A stretch of DNA of 64,000 bases from Sphingobacterium sp. ML3W (GTDB lineage: Bacteria > Bacteroidota > Bacteroidia > Sphingobacteriales > Sphingobacteriaceae), in NCBI RefSeq assembly GCF_000747525.1, contig NZ_CP009278.1, positions 868,001 through 932,000 of the forward strand, read 5' to 3'. Positions 1 to 10,128 of the stretch are shown here, in pieces (position 1 is the first letter of the stretch; each line of letters opens with the position of its first letter). The translations under genes and the position numbers were made by a program. The notes beneath the pieces were generated by a model, which had not been told where the DNA came from, made no database searches, and was given only the letters and a program-made list of their open reading frames with translations.

Positions 1-13
1 GAAATTTACAATA

Positions 14-28
14 CCAATCTTCAATCCA
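14..28 (-). promoter_or_regulatory. Sigma-54-like promoter A, for a gene left of the window
   Basis: Read on the minus strand the site is TGGATTGAAGATTGG, with TGG at the -24 position and TTGG at the -12 position in the sigma-54 spacing. It lies 54 bp downstream of a tandem palindrome pair at 83-119, the same distance as at promoters B and D. The -24 element lacks the usual C after TGG and -12 has GG instead of GC, so the call rests mainly on the repeated geometry. Its target gene is outside the window. Confidence 0.5.
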
Positions 29-82
29 TTTATATAACTATCTGCTGGTCAAATGCTAACAATTAATTACAGAAGGTTTAAG

Positions 83-119
83 TGTTCGATTTCGAACAGT
101 GTCTGTTCAAGACCGAACA
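83..119 (-). promoter_or_regulatory. Tandem activator-binding palindromes, site A
   Basis: Two 16-bp palindromes are visible, TGTTCGATTTCGAACA at 83-98 and TGTTCAAGACCGAACA at 104-119, separated by 5 bp. The first is a perfect TGTTCG-N4-CGAACA. They lie just downstream of the stop of permease 1 and upstream of promoter A. They are inferred to be upstream activating sequences for the NtrC-family regulator encoded at 24195-25556. Confidence 0.72.
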
Positions 120-139
120 ACGCTAATCTTCTGATTGTA

Positions 140-2500
140 TTACTCATCACGTAAACTTTTTACAGGATTTGAAAGCGCAGCTTTTATCGATTGCATGCTT
201 ATGGTAACAATTGCCAAGGTTAAAGCAGCTAAACCTGCTAAAACAAATACCGACCATTGCATATCGATGCGGTAAGGAAAATCCTGTAACCATTTGTACA
301 TGGCCCACCAAGCGATAGGAGAGGCAATAAGAATCGCGATTAGAACTAACTTGATAAAATCTTTTGATAGCATACCCGTAATACCTGATACAGATGCTCC
401 CAGTACTTTCCGGATACCAATTTCTTTCGTGCGCAGTTCTGTGATATAGGACGCTAAACCAAATAACCCAAGGCATGAAATAAAAATAGCCAAAGACGAG
501 AATATGAATGCGAGTTGTGCTGTTTGCTGTTGCTCTTTAAACTTGGCAGCAAACTGTTGGTCGACAAATTTGTATTCGAAAGGATAGGCTGGATTGAATT
601 TTTTGAGAAGCTGTTCCATTTGTTTCAAATTCTGTTCCATGGAAGACGATACATTGGTACGTACGACCATATTAAACAACCATTGTTTTGTTGGATAGAT
701 GAGTAAAGGTGTTACTGGACTATAAGGCGAACCACTAATGTAATCATTTACTACCCCTACGATAGTAAATGTCTTATTCCCCCATTTAAAGTAACTTCCA
801 ATGGGATTTTTTAATTTCATTTCTTTGATGGCAGTTTCATTTACCAATACAGATGCACTATCAGCTGCCAATCGTTCATAATCAATATCACGGCCTTCCA
901 ATAATTTTAATTCAAGCGTTTTTACAAAATCACTTTCTGCTTTGGAGATATTAAATACGATTTTTTCACCCTGTTCAGGCGTTGACCCCTCCCATGAAAA
1001 ACTACCACTGGCGCTTGACGCATTATTGGTAATTGACCATCCGGTTCGTGTTACAGCTTGCGCAATGCCCTTATTGATCAATTCAGATTTGAGGACCTCA
1101 TAATTATCGTTCATATCACCCTCCATAGGGATTTCGATAAGTTGCGAGGCAGAATAACCAACGTCGCGTTTGCCTGCATATTCAACCTGCTTACGTATAA
1201 TTAGAGTAGCAATAATCAAGACAATGGCAATTCCAAATTGGAAAATAACTAGTATTTCACGGAAATTGAGATTAAATTTTTTAGAATTTCCAAATACTTT
1301 CAATGATTTAATGGGTTTGAAAGAGGATAGGACAAAGGCAGGGTATAATCCTGCCAGTGCTCCTGTTAATAGTATAAATCCGATTAAACAAGCCCAAATC
1401 ATAGGATCAGCTAGCGAAAATTCCAATGGTTTGTCCAATATCTTATTGAATAGCGGAAGTACCAAGGTCGTTAAAGCTAGAGCGAGAATTCCTGAAATGA
1501 AAGAAAGTAAGACCGATTCCATTAAAAACTGTGTGATTAAACTGCTGCGTTGAGCACCCACGACTTTACGTACAGCTACTTCTTTTGCTCTTTTTTGGCT
1601 CCGATCGGTACTGAGATTAATGAAATTGATACATGCAATCAACAGAATCAGTAGCCCAATGCCAGCAACTAGTTTTACCTGATCTATCTTACCACCAACG
1701 GGGATGCCCTGTTCAAATTTTGAATACAGGTGCATTTTGGATACGGGGTATAAGAAGAGCGATCCTTTCAGTTCATTACTCGTTTTATTGGCTATGATAT
1801 TGACGAGTTTTTTATTGAAAGCAGTGACATCTGTTCCATCTTTAAGTTGTATGTAAGTTAAGAATGTATTCGTATTCCAATTAGGGGAATAGCTATCTGC
1901 CTTGCTCAAGGGAATTAAATAGGTGAAATTAAAATCGGTATTGCTAGGCAAATCCGCTATGATTCCGGTTACTTTATAAGGTTCTTTATTGTCTAGAATA
2001 AGGGTTTTGTCCAATGGATCTGTATCGCCAAATATATTTTCCGCGAGGCTTTTGGTCAAGACGATATTTTTCGGATCCCCAAGAGCTTGATTTCGATTAC
2101 CTTTCAAGAATTTAAAATCAAACATTTGGATAAAAGATGCGTCAACCTCAGTTCCTTTAGATTTGATTTTTTTATCGCCAAAGGATAATAATCTATCCGT
2201 GTCCCAATACATGCGAGCAGTATGCTCCACTTCGGGATATTCGGCTATTAGAGCGGGAGATGCTTTTCCCGATGTGATATTCTGCAGTCCGATTTCTCCT
2301 TCATCCTCATATTTGTTCCAAAGTCTATAGAGATTGTCTTTATTGCTATAGAAATTGTCAAATTGAAATTGATTTTGTACCCAAATGCCAATAAGCAAGA
2401 CTGCAGTCATTCCAATGGCTAGTCCTGTGATATTGATAGTGGCATATCCTTTGTTTTTCCAAAGATTACGCCAAGCGAATTTGATATAGTTCAGTCTCAT
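140..2500 (-). CDS. FtsX/MacB-type ABC transporter permease 1
   Basis: This is a 786-residue inner-membrane permease of the Bacteroidota type with two fused FtsX units. An N-terminal membrane segment (about 18-41) is followed by a large periplasmic MacB-like domain (about 45-275), a membrane block with the cytoplasmic coupling motif KEVAVRKVVGA near 305-315, a second periplasmic domain (about 450-670) and a last membrane block with KEIGIRKVLGA near 690-700. It ends in the family motif NPVKSLRDE. It has its own candidate sigma-54 promoter (2589-2603) and a 202-bp upstream gap, so it can be transcribed apart from permeases 2-4. MacB-family permeases usually transmit ATPase motion to a periplasmic pump and do not themselves form a pore. 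The substrate is unknown. Confidence 0.9.
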   Translation of the reverse strand: MRLNYIKFAWRNLWKNKGYATINITGLAIGMTAVLLIGIWVQNQFQFDNFYSNKDNLYRLWNKYEDEGEIGLQNITSGKASPALIAEYPEVEHTARMYWDTDRLLSFGDKKIKSKGTEVDASFIQMFDFKFLKGNRNQALGDPKNIVLTKSLAENIFGDTDPLDKTLILDNKEPYKVTGIIADLPSNTDFNFTYLIPLSKADSYSPNWNTNTFLTYIQLKDGTDVTAFNKKLVNIIANKTSNELKGSLFLYPVSKMHLYSKFEQGIPVGGKIDQVKLVAGIGLLILLIACINFINLSTDRSQKRAKEVAVRKVVGAQRSSLITQFLMESVLLSFISGILALALTTLVLPLFNKILDKPLEFSLADPMIWACLIGFILLTGALAGLYPAFVLSSFKPIKSLKVFGNSKKFNLNFREILVIFQFGIAIVLIIATLIIRKQVEYAGKRDVGYSASQLIEIPMEGDMNDNYEVLKSELINKGIAQAVTRTGWSITNNASSASGSFSWEGSTPEQGEKIVFNISKAESDFVKTLELKLLEGRDIDYERLAADSASVLVNETAIKEMKLKNPIGSYFKWGNKTFTIVGVVNDYISGSPYSPVTPLLIYPTKQWLFNMVVRTNVSSSMEQNLKQMEQLLKKFNPAYPFEYKFVDQQFAAKFKEQQQTAQLAFIFSSLAIFISCLGLFGLASYITELRTKEIGIRKVLGASVSGITGMLSKDFIKLVLIAILIASPIAWWAMYKWLQDFPYRIDMQWSVFVLAGLAALTLAIVTISMQSIKAALSNPVKSLRDE

Positions 2501-2588
2501 GGATTGTAATGCATTATGCCTTTTGCTAGTGTTTATTAGCTAGAAGCGATAGTTTAATCGTTAAGTTAAGGGTTCACAGTGATGAAAG

Positions 2589-2603
2589 ACAATTGCATTG
2601 CCA
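2589..2603 (-). promoter_or_regulatory. Sigma-54-like promoter B, for permease 1
   Basis: On the minus strand the site is TGGCAATGCAATTGT. TGGCA matches the -24 element and TTGT matches TTGC at -12 with one mismatch, in the correct spacing. It is 88 bp upstream of the permease 1 start and 54 bp downstream of palindrome pair B. Confidence 0.62.
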
Positions 2604-2657
2604 TAGTTATAATGTATTGATTATTAATAATTTGTTGTCATTCACCCACTTTCGAGT

Positions 2658-2695
2658 TGTTCGAAAACGGACAGTTGATCGTTCGTTCTCGAACA
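2658..2695 (-). promoter_or_regulatory. Tandem activator-binding palindromes, site B
   Basis: TGTTCGAAAACGGACA (2658-2673) and CGTTCGTTCTCGAACA (2680-2695) each differ from TGTTCG-N4-CGAACA by one base and are 6 bp apart. The pair sits between the permease 2 stop and the permease 1 promoter, as expected for enhancer sites of a sigma-54 activator. Confidence 0.72.
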
Positions 2696-2702
2696 TCCGC
2701 CC

Positions 2703-5066
2703 TTATTTATTCTTTAAAGAGTCAACTGGATTTGCCAATGCTGATTTAATGGCCTGAAAACTTACGGTCGCAAGTGTTATCAATAAAGCGAGGACACCTG
2801 TCACAATAAAAATAGACCAGTTTATAGAAATACGATAAACATAATTTTCTAACCATTTCTCCATAAATAGGTATGCTAATGGTGCGGCTATAGCAAAACC
2901 AATTATTGTCAGCCAAATATATTCAGTAGAAAGCAATCGCCACAAACTCAGTTCGGAAGCCCCAAGTACTTTACGGATACCAATTTCTTTCTCGCGTTGT
3001 TCGGTTAAGAAAGAAACAAGCGCATATAGTCCAAGACAAGAGATTAAAATTGCTAGGCCGGTAAACAGGCTGGTCAGACTTCGAATCATCTCCATCTGCA
3101 CGAACTGTTTAGCGTAGACTTGATCCGTAAAAGTATATTCAAATACAAGATTAGGATCTATGGCAGTGAACATCTTTCCGATAGCCTTGAGCGTTTCACT
3201 TTGATCCTTCCCATCTTTTAAGCGAAGAGTAATCTTATTTCTAGGCAGGAAGTCTAAGAAATAAACGGTTGGTATTATAGATTTGAAAGGAGATTGTGAA
3301 ACGGTATTTTGGATAACACCCAAGATTTTATAGGTATTTCCCCATTTCGTTATTTCTTTGCTCGTCAATGAAGTCAATCCCATAAATTTTGCGGCAGCTT
3401 CATTCAGAATAACACCAGCGGAGTCAGTCTTGAAATCTTTGGAGAAGTTTCTACCTTTTATAAAATCCCATTGTACCGTATTTGCAAAATTTTCATCTAC
3501 AGAAGAGATACCCATTATTGAACCCGCTATAGGGTCGTTACCTTCCCAAATAAATCCGCCACCCGATAGTCCAAGGTTATTGACAAAGTTGGAAGAAAGT
3601 GTGGCTTCTTGAATGAGACTTTCATTTTGTAGGTTCCGCTTAAGGACGTCAAAATTTTTGATGATTTCTGTACTGCTGCTTGTTACATTAACTAAATTAT
3701 GATTGTTATAACCGATCGGTCGATTTTTGACATGGTATAATTGCTGTATGACCAGGTAGGTAGCAATCATCATAAAGATAGAAATAGCAAACTGAACCAC
3801 CACCATGACTTTGCGCGGTTGAAACCTTCCTTTGCTGAACTGCAGTTTTCCCTTAAGTGCAAGAATCGGATTGAAAGAGGAAAGAAACAATGAAGGATAA
3901 ATGCCTGCTAATAATCCAAGCAGTATAATCGCTACTAAAGATATACAATAAAATAGCGGAGAATTCCAAGGAAGTTCAAGTTGAGCTTGTGTAAGTTTAT
4001 TTATCCAAGGTAAAAGCAAAAGGGTGAATAATAAAGAGAAGATATAGGCAACACCTACCGAACATATCGATTCCACCAAAAAACCTTGAATGAGCTGTTT
4101 TCTATTGACCCCTATGGATTTAAGGACGCCAATTTCTTTACCTTTTTTTAGACTTCTAGCCGTACTGAGATTGATAAAGTTGATACAGGCCAATGCGAGG
4201 ATCAAGATACTGATAAGGGCAAACATCCAAACATATTGAATCTGTCCACCATTATTTTTACCATTTTTAAAAGACTCAAATAGATGCCATTTTGCCATGG
4301 GATGCAGGAGTATTTCTGGTTTGATATCCGTAAGTTTCGTTTTGAAAAAATTCGTTAGCTTTGATTCAAGTGAAGAAATAAGCGCGTTGTTGGATATCTT
4401 AACATAGGTATTAAAGTAGCAATTGTTCCATCCATCTGAAATCCCTTCATTTTTTTGTAAATAGTCTGAAATTGGAAGTATATAGTCCAATCCGTAAAAG
4501 GTACTGTTATTAGGTAAGTCGGTATAAACACCTTTTACTTGGTATTGCTCCTTTCCATTAAACTGTACAATTTTTCCAATAGCATTTTCATTTCCAAATA
4601 AACGGGAGGCCAATGATTGTGAGATAATGAATGTATTAGCTCGAGTAGGAGTAGAGATTTCTCCTTGTGTGGCTTCAAAACTAAAAATTTCGGTAAACTT
4701 CCCTAAAGTATAGAACCCGTTTGCAGTTAGTTTTTTGTCACCAACTTTCAAACTGCTATTTTCTAAACCTGTCGTCAAGGTGACTTCCTCCATTTCATTT
4801 TTATAATCAGATTCGATCAGTTTTGCCAACGGAATCGGTGTTGACGGGTCGGTCGATATCTCATTATTGAAAGTGCCGGTAACCATGACTTGATATATGC
4901 TATCATAGTTCTTAAAGTTTTTATCAAAGGAAAACTGTTTCCATATCCAAAGCGTACTTACCAATGCAACGGTGAAACCAAGAGCAAGACCGATAATGTT
5001 GATCGCTGCATGTAATGGACTAATTTTTATATTACGTAAGAAAGTTTTGAAAAATAGCTTTATCAT
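2703..5066 (-). CDS. FtsX/MacB-type ABC transporter permease 2
   Basis: A 787-residue double-FtsX permease with the same plan as its neighbours: an N-terminal membrane segment (about 20-45), two periplasmic MacB-like domains, and coupling motifs near 310 and 690. The first coupling motif is the most divergent of the set, KEIGVLKSIGV instead of KEVxxRKxxGA, so its contact with the ATPase may differ. The second, KEIGIRKVLGA, is canonical, and the C-terminus is NPVDSLKNK instead of SLRDE. The gene starts 51 bp after permease 3 stops and no promoter was recognised in the gap, so it is probably cotranscribed with permease 3. Confidence 0.9.
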   Translation of the reverse strand: MIKLFFKTFLRNIKISPLHAAINIIGLALGFTVALVSTLWIWKQFSFDKNFKNYDSIYQVMVTGTFNNEISTDPSTPIPLAKLIESDYKNEMEEVTLTTGLENSSLKVGDKKLTANGFYTLGKFTEIFSFEATQGEISTPTRANTFIISQSLASRLFGNENAIGKIVQFNGKEQYQVKGVYTDLPNNSTFYGLDYILPISDYLQKNEGISDGWNNCYFNTYVKISNNALISSLESKLTNFFKTKLTDIKPEILLHPMAKWHLFESFKNGKNNGGQIQYVWMFALISILILALACINFINLSTARSLKKGKEIGVLKSIGVNRKQLIQGFLVESICSVGVAYIFSLLFTLLLLPWINKLTQAQLELPWNSPLFYCISLVAIILLGLLAGIYPSLFLSSFNPILALKGKLQFSKGRFQPRKVMVVVQFAISIFMMIATYLVIQQLYHVKNRPIGYNNHNLVNVTSSSTEIIKNFDVLKRNLQNESLIQEATLSSNFVNNLGLSGGGFIWEGNDPIAGSIMGISSVDENFANTVQWDFIKGRNFSKDFKTDSAGVILNEAAAKFMGLTSLTSKEITKWGNTYKILGVIQNTVSQSPFKSIIPTVYFLDFLPRNKITLRLKDGKDQSETLKAIGKMFTAIDPNLVFEYTFTDQVYAKQFVQMEMIRSLTSLFTGLAILISCLGLYALVSFLTEQREKEIGIRKVLGASELSLWRLLSTEYIWLTIIGFAIAAPLAYLFMEKWLENYVYRISINWSIFIVTGVLALLITLATVSFQAIKSALANPVDSLKNK

Positions 5067-5117
5067 AATTTTTGAACAATTATCTTATTGAGGGTCTCTT
5101 TATTTGAATATATGAAA

Positions 5118-7499
5118 TCATTCGTCTCTTAAACTGTTTACAGGGTTAACGATTGCTGCTTTGATAGATTGAAAGCTCACGGTAAGTAATGTGATTAAAA
5201 GAGTCAAAATACCCGAGAGAAAAAACACTGATATCGGTAGGGTAGTTCTAAAAGCAAACTCCTGAAGCCAGTTTGTAGCAAAATATAAAGCAATAGGTAT
5301 GGCAATTATATTTGCTATAATAACCAAGATGAAAAATTCCTTATTGAGCATTTGAATAATATTGAATACTGTTGCGCCGAGCACCTTTCTAATTCCAATT
5401 TCCTTGGTTTTCACTTTTGCCGTATACGTACATAAACCTAAAAGTCCTAAACAGGATATTAATATTGTTATTATTGCAAAGAAATTAAAGATTGTGCCTT
5501 GTTTTTGGTCAGTAGTATACAATTTTTGATAGCTTTCATCTAGGAAATTGTAAGTGAAAGGCATATCATTATAATATTGCTTCCAAACTTGTTCCATGAC
5601 ATGTATAGCAGCAACAGTTTTATTTTCATTTGTTTTTATATAAAGCTGCCAAGCATCTTTTGGATTAAACTTGAAGACGATAGGTTCGATCTTCTGACGT
5701 ACACTAGCATAATTAAAATCCTTTACAACACCAATAATGGTTCCCGGTACAGTTCTGATTCTCAAACGTGTGCCAATAGGATTTTTTAATCCCATTTCTC
5801 TGACAGCCGTTTCATTAATGATGAAATGAGTAGAGTCCGCCAATGAACCGGTGAAATTTCGTCCTTCTAATAGTTTTATCTTAAAGAAATCGAGCGTATG
5901 TTGATCTGAATGTGTAATATTAAACCAAAGATTTGACTTTGCAGGTTTTCCCTCCCAATCGTTATCTCCTGTAGCATCACCACCATAAACCATATCTCGG
6001 CCAAGTCGGATGACATCACTTATCCCTTCGTTTTTTAGCAATTCATTTTTGATAGCATCAAAATGTTGCCCCATTTTTGGACCCATAGGAACCGAAAAGA
6101 TATGACTCTTTTCGTAACCGAGATTTTTGCTGCGTATAAACTCTAATTGCCGACCGATTACAAGAGTCATTGTTATTAGAACAATAGAAACAGTAAACTG
6201 CAAGATGACCAATACCTTGCGAAAACTTGATTTCTTTATACCAAGATTACCTTTTAATACCTGGATAGGGTCAAAAGTTGAAAGTAAAAATGCAGGATAG
6301 ATACTTACAAGCAGCAATGTACCAACAAGTAAGATCAAGATATAGCACCATAAATTAATCTGATTTATATGAAGAGATAGCTGTTTACCAGAGAAGCTAT
6401 TGAAAAGCGGGAGGAAAATGAAAACAACGGTTAGTGCTATTGCCACAGCAAAAAGGAATAACATCGTAGTCTCTAAGATGAATTGAAAAAAAAGTTCTTT
6501 TCTTCCTGCACCTATAATTTTGCGAATACCAACCTCTTTTGCACGATATAAGGAGCGCGCGGTCGACAGATTGATGTAATTAATACTTGCTATCACCAGA
6601 ATCATCAGGGCAACGCCTATAAAAATATGTACCGTACCGATTCCACCATCGCTGCCATCCATGTGGTACAAGTGTACTTGAGACAAAGGTTGGGCCACAT
6701 AGGGTACAGGTGTATCCTCTGGCTTATTGCGTTCATGTATCTGCTGTAATTTTTGGGTTAAAGCAGTTAAGTTCGCATGCGGTGTTAACATCAGATAAGT
6801 CTCAAATGAAAAACTAGACCAATCCATATCCATTGATGACAAATAGGTCTTATTGTCGTAGGTGGTTTTCTTTTTTATATATGCTTGCTCATTGAATCTC
6901 GAAATGGGAAGAAGGACCTGAAATTGCATACTCGAGTTTTCGGGGTAATCTGCTATAACACCAGACACCACACATAGCTCATCTACTCCAATCGTGACAG
7001 TCTTACCAATTGCGTTTTCATCACCAAAATAACGACGAGCGGTACTTGCTGTGATGATGATCGAATTGTTGTCAGGAAATGGTAACTGCTTGTTGCCTTG
7101 AATTAAAGGGAAACTAAAAACAGAAAAGTAGCTAGGATCTACAAAAGCGAAACTTTTTTCGATAAATCTTTTTTCTTTATACTTGATAGGAGCATCACCA
7201 ATTTTGAATATACGTACGGCATCTTTAACTTCCGGAATCTCTTTTTTTGCAACAGTTCCGACAGGGGCAATAATATTCTCAAAGATTTTTTTAGATATTC
7301 CAGTGCCTCCTTCAATGCCTATTTTGTAAATAACCCGCTCATTCTTATGGAATCGGTCGAAGGATAATTCATCCTGTATCCAAAGCATGAGAAATATGCC
7401 TACGACTAGTCCCGCCGACAATCCTAAAATATTAATGGCAGTATAGAATTTATTAGAAAAAATACTTCGCCAGGCGATTTTGATATAATTCTTTATCAT
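5118..7499 (-). CDS. FtsX/MacB-type ABC transporter permease 3
   Basis: A 793-residue double-FtsX inner-membrane permease. The first membrane segment is about 19-42, the coupling motifs are KEVGIRKIIGA near 320 and KEIGIRKVLGA near 696, and the C-terminus is NPVNSLRDE. The second periplasmic domain carries the RDMVYGGDATGDNDWEG segment, which lines up with the variable NxxDWEG/FxWEG region of the paralogues. The gene follows permease 4 after 131 bp that contain a stable hairpin (7563-7584), so its level may depend on readthrough. A role in export with the shared ATPase and adaptor is inferred from context. Confidence 0.9.
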   Translation of the reverse strand: MIKNYIKIAWRSIFSNKFYTAINILGLSAGLVVGIFLMLWIQDELSFDRFHKNERVIYKIGIEGGTGISKKIFENIIAPVGTVAKKEIPEVKDAVRIFKIGDAPIKYKEKRFIEKSFAFVDPSYFSVFSFPLIQGNKQLPFPDNNSIIITASTARRYFGDENAIGKTVTIGVDELCVVSGVIADYPENSSMQFQVLLPISRFNEQAYIKKKTTYDNKTYLSSMDMDWSSFSFETYLMLTPHANLTALTQKLQQIHERNKPEDTPVPYVAQPLSQVHLYHMDGSDGGIGTVHIFIGVALMILVIASINYINLSTARSLYRAKEVGIRKIIGAGRKELFFQFILETTMLFLFAVAIALTVVFIFLPLFNSFSGKQLSLHINQINLWCYILILLVGTLLLVSIYPAFLLSTFDPIQVLKGNLGIKKSSFRKVLVILQFTVSIVLITMTLVIGRQLEFIRSKNLGYEKSHIFSVPMGPKMGQHFDAIKNELLKNEGISDVIRLGRDMVYGGDATGDNDWEGKPAKSNLWFNITHSDQHTLDFFKIKLLEGRNFTGSLADSTHFIINETAVREMGLKNPIGTRLRIRTVPGTIIGVVKDFNYASVRQKIEPIVFKFNPKDAWQLYIKTNENKTVAAIHVMEQVWKQYYNDMPFTYNFLDESYQKLYTTDQKQGTIFNFFAIITILISCLGLLGLCTYTAKVKTKEIGIRKVLGATVFNIIQMLNKEFFILVIIANIIAIPIALYFATNWLQEFAFRTTLPISVFFLSGILTLLITLLTVSFQSIKAAIVNPVNSLRDE

Positions 7500-7562
7500 G
7501 ATTGGTCGGTTATTAAATCGATTGGGTCAATTAATATTATCTTTTTTTTTAACATAGAAAGC

Positions 7563-7584
7563 CGTCGATTTCAATAAATCGACG
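7563..7584 (-). terminator. Hairpin between permeases 4 and 3
   Basis: A perfect 9-bp stem, CGTCGATTT at 7563-7571 and AAATCGACG at 7576-7584, closes a 4-nt loop. It lies 46 bp past the permease 4 stop. On the minus strand the stem is followed by a weak T-run only (GCTTTC), so it is better read as an attenuator or mRNA-stabilising hairpin than as a strong terminator. Confidence 0.45.
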
Positions 7585-7630
7585 ACCTTCATTCTTATAC
7601 TTAACACTTAACAAACTCAACATATTATAA

Positions 7631-10003
7631 TTACTCATCCCTTAAACTATCGATGACATTTACCTTCGCTGCTCGTATAGCTTGATAACCAATGGTCAAT
7701 CCTGCTAGCAGTAGTGCGATGCTTCCACCGATTAAGAACAACCCGATATTCAAGTCCGTTCTAAAACTAAAATTGGTCAACCATTCATTTGAAAAGTACC
7801 AAGATAAGGGGCCTGAAATTAAAATAGAAATGACCAATAAACCAACAAATTCTTTTCCCAGTAATTGAACGATTTGTGGTATGGTTGCACCTAAAACTTT
7901 GCGGATTCCGATTTCTTTCACTTTTGTCTGGGCTGAATTGGCCGCTAAAGCTAAGAGTCCCAGTGAAGAAACAAAAATTGCAATCGAAGCAAAGATGTTG
8001 AAAAGCAGTCCGGTACGTAAATCCGACTTGTACATCTGATCAAACTTACTATCCAAAAAAGTATATTCAAAAGGTTGTTCCGAAGGATAACTATTGTAAA
8101 TCGTTTTTACTTTTTCAATCGCTTTTTGTGCATTTAAAGCTGTGGTTTTGATATACAATGTACCTGCGAAACTATGTGTCCAAAAGACCATCGGACCAAT
8201 CGGTTTTTTCAAATTATTGAAGTTGAAGTCCTTCACTACTCCAACGACTGTCCCAGGTACGTCATGCAACGACATTTGAGCTCCCACATAAGGTTGTTTC
8301 AACCCCATCTGTTTGGCCATGGTTTCGTTGATAATATAACTTGAAGAGTCAGCAGGCACACCTTTGATATTACCACCCTCAACAAATTTCATACCCATTA
8401 ATGGAATGAAATTTTTGTCTATAGTAGCTCTACCAACAATGAGCGAATAATCTTTTGGACGGTTTGGCCAATCGATATCGCTGGTAGAATTGCCATAACT
8501 CATGGGGTCGTAAAAACCATTGATGGAATAAGAAACAATGCTAGGATCTTCGGCAAGTTTAGCAGCTACAGTGGATTTATTTTCAAAGGCCCCTTCATTC
8601 AGCTTTACAGTAAAAATATACGAAGTGTCGTACCCTAGGTTAAATTCACGGATAAATTTCATCTGTTTTTGAATGACTAAAGTACAGATGATCAAAATAA
8701 TCGAAGTTACATATTGAAATACGACCAAAGCTTTTCGAAAAATACTATTATTAGGCTTCGATGATTTACCTTTTAATGCTGCTATTGGTTTAAACGAGGA
8801 TAGTTGAATGGATGGGTAGATGCTAGACAGTAATACTGTCAACAATAATGCAGACCCAATTAAAATCCAAAGTGCAGGATTATACAGGTTAAAAACCATT
8901 GATTTCCCAGAGATGCTGTTGTACGCAGAGAAGGATAATCCAACCCAGAGAGCGGCGACAAAAGTCGCTATAATAAAGGTTAAGAAGGTTTCGGCCATAA
9001 ATTGAAAGAACAACTGCTTTCGACTGGCTCCTACAATTTTTCGGATACTGACTTCCTTCGCCCTATCCATAGCTCTGGCAGTAGAAAGGTTGACATAGTT
9101 GATAGCACCAATAAACAATAATAGCAAGGCCACTATTCCAAAAATCTGCACCATGCGCAATGCCGATTTATTACCGTCTGGAGCGATCAAATGCTGATCA
9201 GTAAGTGATCCAAGTTGGAAGGTAGTCTTTGTATCTCCTTTCCGTGCTTTGATATATGCGTTATTAATGTGTGCAATTGCTTGTTCCGGATCAGCTGCTG
9301 GATTTAATTTTAAATAGGTACTAAAGTAATAATTACCCAAATCTTCATCAATCGTTTTCCATGCCCCATTGCCACCATTTTCAGTAAATGATTTAGCAAG
9401 ATATCCCATGGGAAATATAGCATCATATTTGATTGATGAGTGTTGAGGCATATCCGCAAAGATCCCTGTCACTAAAAATGGTATTTTACCTAATAGGAGC
9501 GTTTTGCCTAAGGCATCTTGTCCATTGAAAAGTTTTTGACGCAGCGTTTCGCTAATGGTGACCTCGTCTATGTTTGTCAATAAATTAGGCTTACTGGATT
9601 GTAGAATAGGGAATGAAAAGAACTTAAAGAACGAACTATCAGCATAGGCTATCGCAAGTCCCGTATAGACGTCTTTTTGCTCCTTTAAACTTATGATTCC
9701 ATAATCTTCAGTCGCTATCCTGACAGATGTTTCAATGGCAGGGACGTCTTTTGCATAAAAGCCAACAGGGCCAGGTGTACTATTGGAAATTTGTTCCTTA
9801 TCTCCGTCTTTCCAAATGTGATGAACATTGTAGATACGTTTGTAATCTTGGTGAAACCGGTCATAACTAATTTCATCCTGTACCCAAAATAAGATCAAGA
9901 TGGCAGCCGCAATACTGATGGAAAGTCCTAAAATATTGATGGCTGTGTAAAACTTACTTTTTTTAAGATTACGCCATCCAGTTTTGATATATTTAAAAAT
10001 CAT
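7631..10003 (-). CDS. FtsX/MacB-type ABC transporter permease 4
   Basis: A 790-residue double-FtsX permease and the first gene of a second promoter unit. The first membrane segment is about 19-41, the coupling motifs are KEVSIRKIVGA near 314 and KEIGIRKVLGA near 693, and the C-terminus is NVIDSLRDE. It is most like permease 3 in the second periplasmic domain (NxxSDIDWPNRPK compared with GDNDWEGKPAK), which suggests a relatively recent duplication of that pair. A sigma-54-like promoter with TGGC and TTGG boxes lies 61 bp upstream of the start, with an activator palindrome pair beyond it, so this unit can be induced separately from permeases 5-8. Confidence 0.9.
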   Translation of the reverse strand: MIFKYIKTGWRNLKKSKFYTAINILGLSISIAAAILILFWVQDEISYDRFHQDYKRIYNVHHIWKDGDKEQISNSTPGPVGFYAKDVPAIETSVRIATEDYGIISLKEQKDVYTGLAIAYADSSFFKFFSFPILQSSKPNLLTNIDEVTISETLRQKLFNGQDALGKTLLLGKIPFLVTGIFADMPQHSSIKYDAIFPMGYLAKSFTENGGNGAWKTIDEDLGNYYFSTYLKLNPAADPEQAIAHINNAYIKARKGDTKTTFQLGSLTDQHLIAPDGNKSALRMVQIFGIVALLLLFIGAINYVNLSTARAMDRAKEVSIRKIVGASRKQLFFQFMAETFLTFIIATFVAALWVGLSFSAYNSISGKSMVFNLYNPALWILIGSALLLTVLLSSIYPSIQLSSFKPIAALKGKSSKPNNSIFRKALVVFQYVTSIILIICTLVIQKQMKFIREFNLGYDTSYIFTVKLNEGAFENKSTVAAKLAEDPSIVSYSINGFYDPMSYGNSTSDIDWPNRPKDYSLIVGRATIDKNFIPLMGMKFVEGGNIKGVPADSSSYIINETMAKQMGLKQPYVGAQMSLHDVPGTVVGVVKDFNFNNLKKPIGPMVFWTHSFAGTLYIKTTALNAQKAIEKVKTIYNSYPSEQPFEYTFLDSKFDQMYKSDLRTGLLFNIFASIAIFVSSLGLLALAANSAQTKVKEIGIRKVLGATIPQIVQLLGKEFVGLLVISILISGPLSWYFSNEWLTNFSFRTDLNIGLFLIGGSIALLLAGLTIGYQAIRAAKVNVIDSLRDE

Positions 10004-10064
10004 AAGGAAATTATGTTCTAGTTGGTAGTTATCACTTTTCGAATTTTCTATTTAATTTTAAAGT

Positions 10065-10079
10065 CCAATACCTAAGCCA
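10065..10079 (-). promoter_or_regulatory. Sigma-54-like promoter C, for permease 4
   Basis: The minus strand reads TGGCTTAGGTATTGG: TGGC at -24 and TTGG at -12 in the sigma-54 spacing. It is 55 bp downstream of palindrome pair C and 61 bp upstream of the permease 4 start codon. The only departure from the -12 core is G for C. Confidence 0.62.
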
Positions 10080-10128
10080 TTGTTTTAATTCGCTCATATA
10101 TAGATTTTTAGCTATTTTTTTTCATTCG

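Noticed and set aside
1170-1553. 127-codon open frame on the plus strand inside permease 1
   Set aside because: It is antisense to a clear permease domain, has no family resemblance, and its amino-acid make-up is what an antisense frame of a membrane protein gives.
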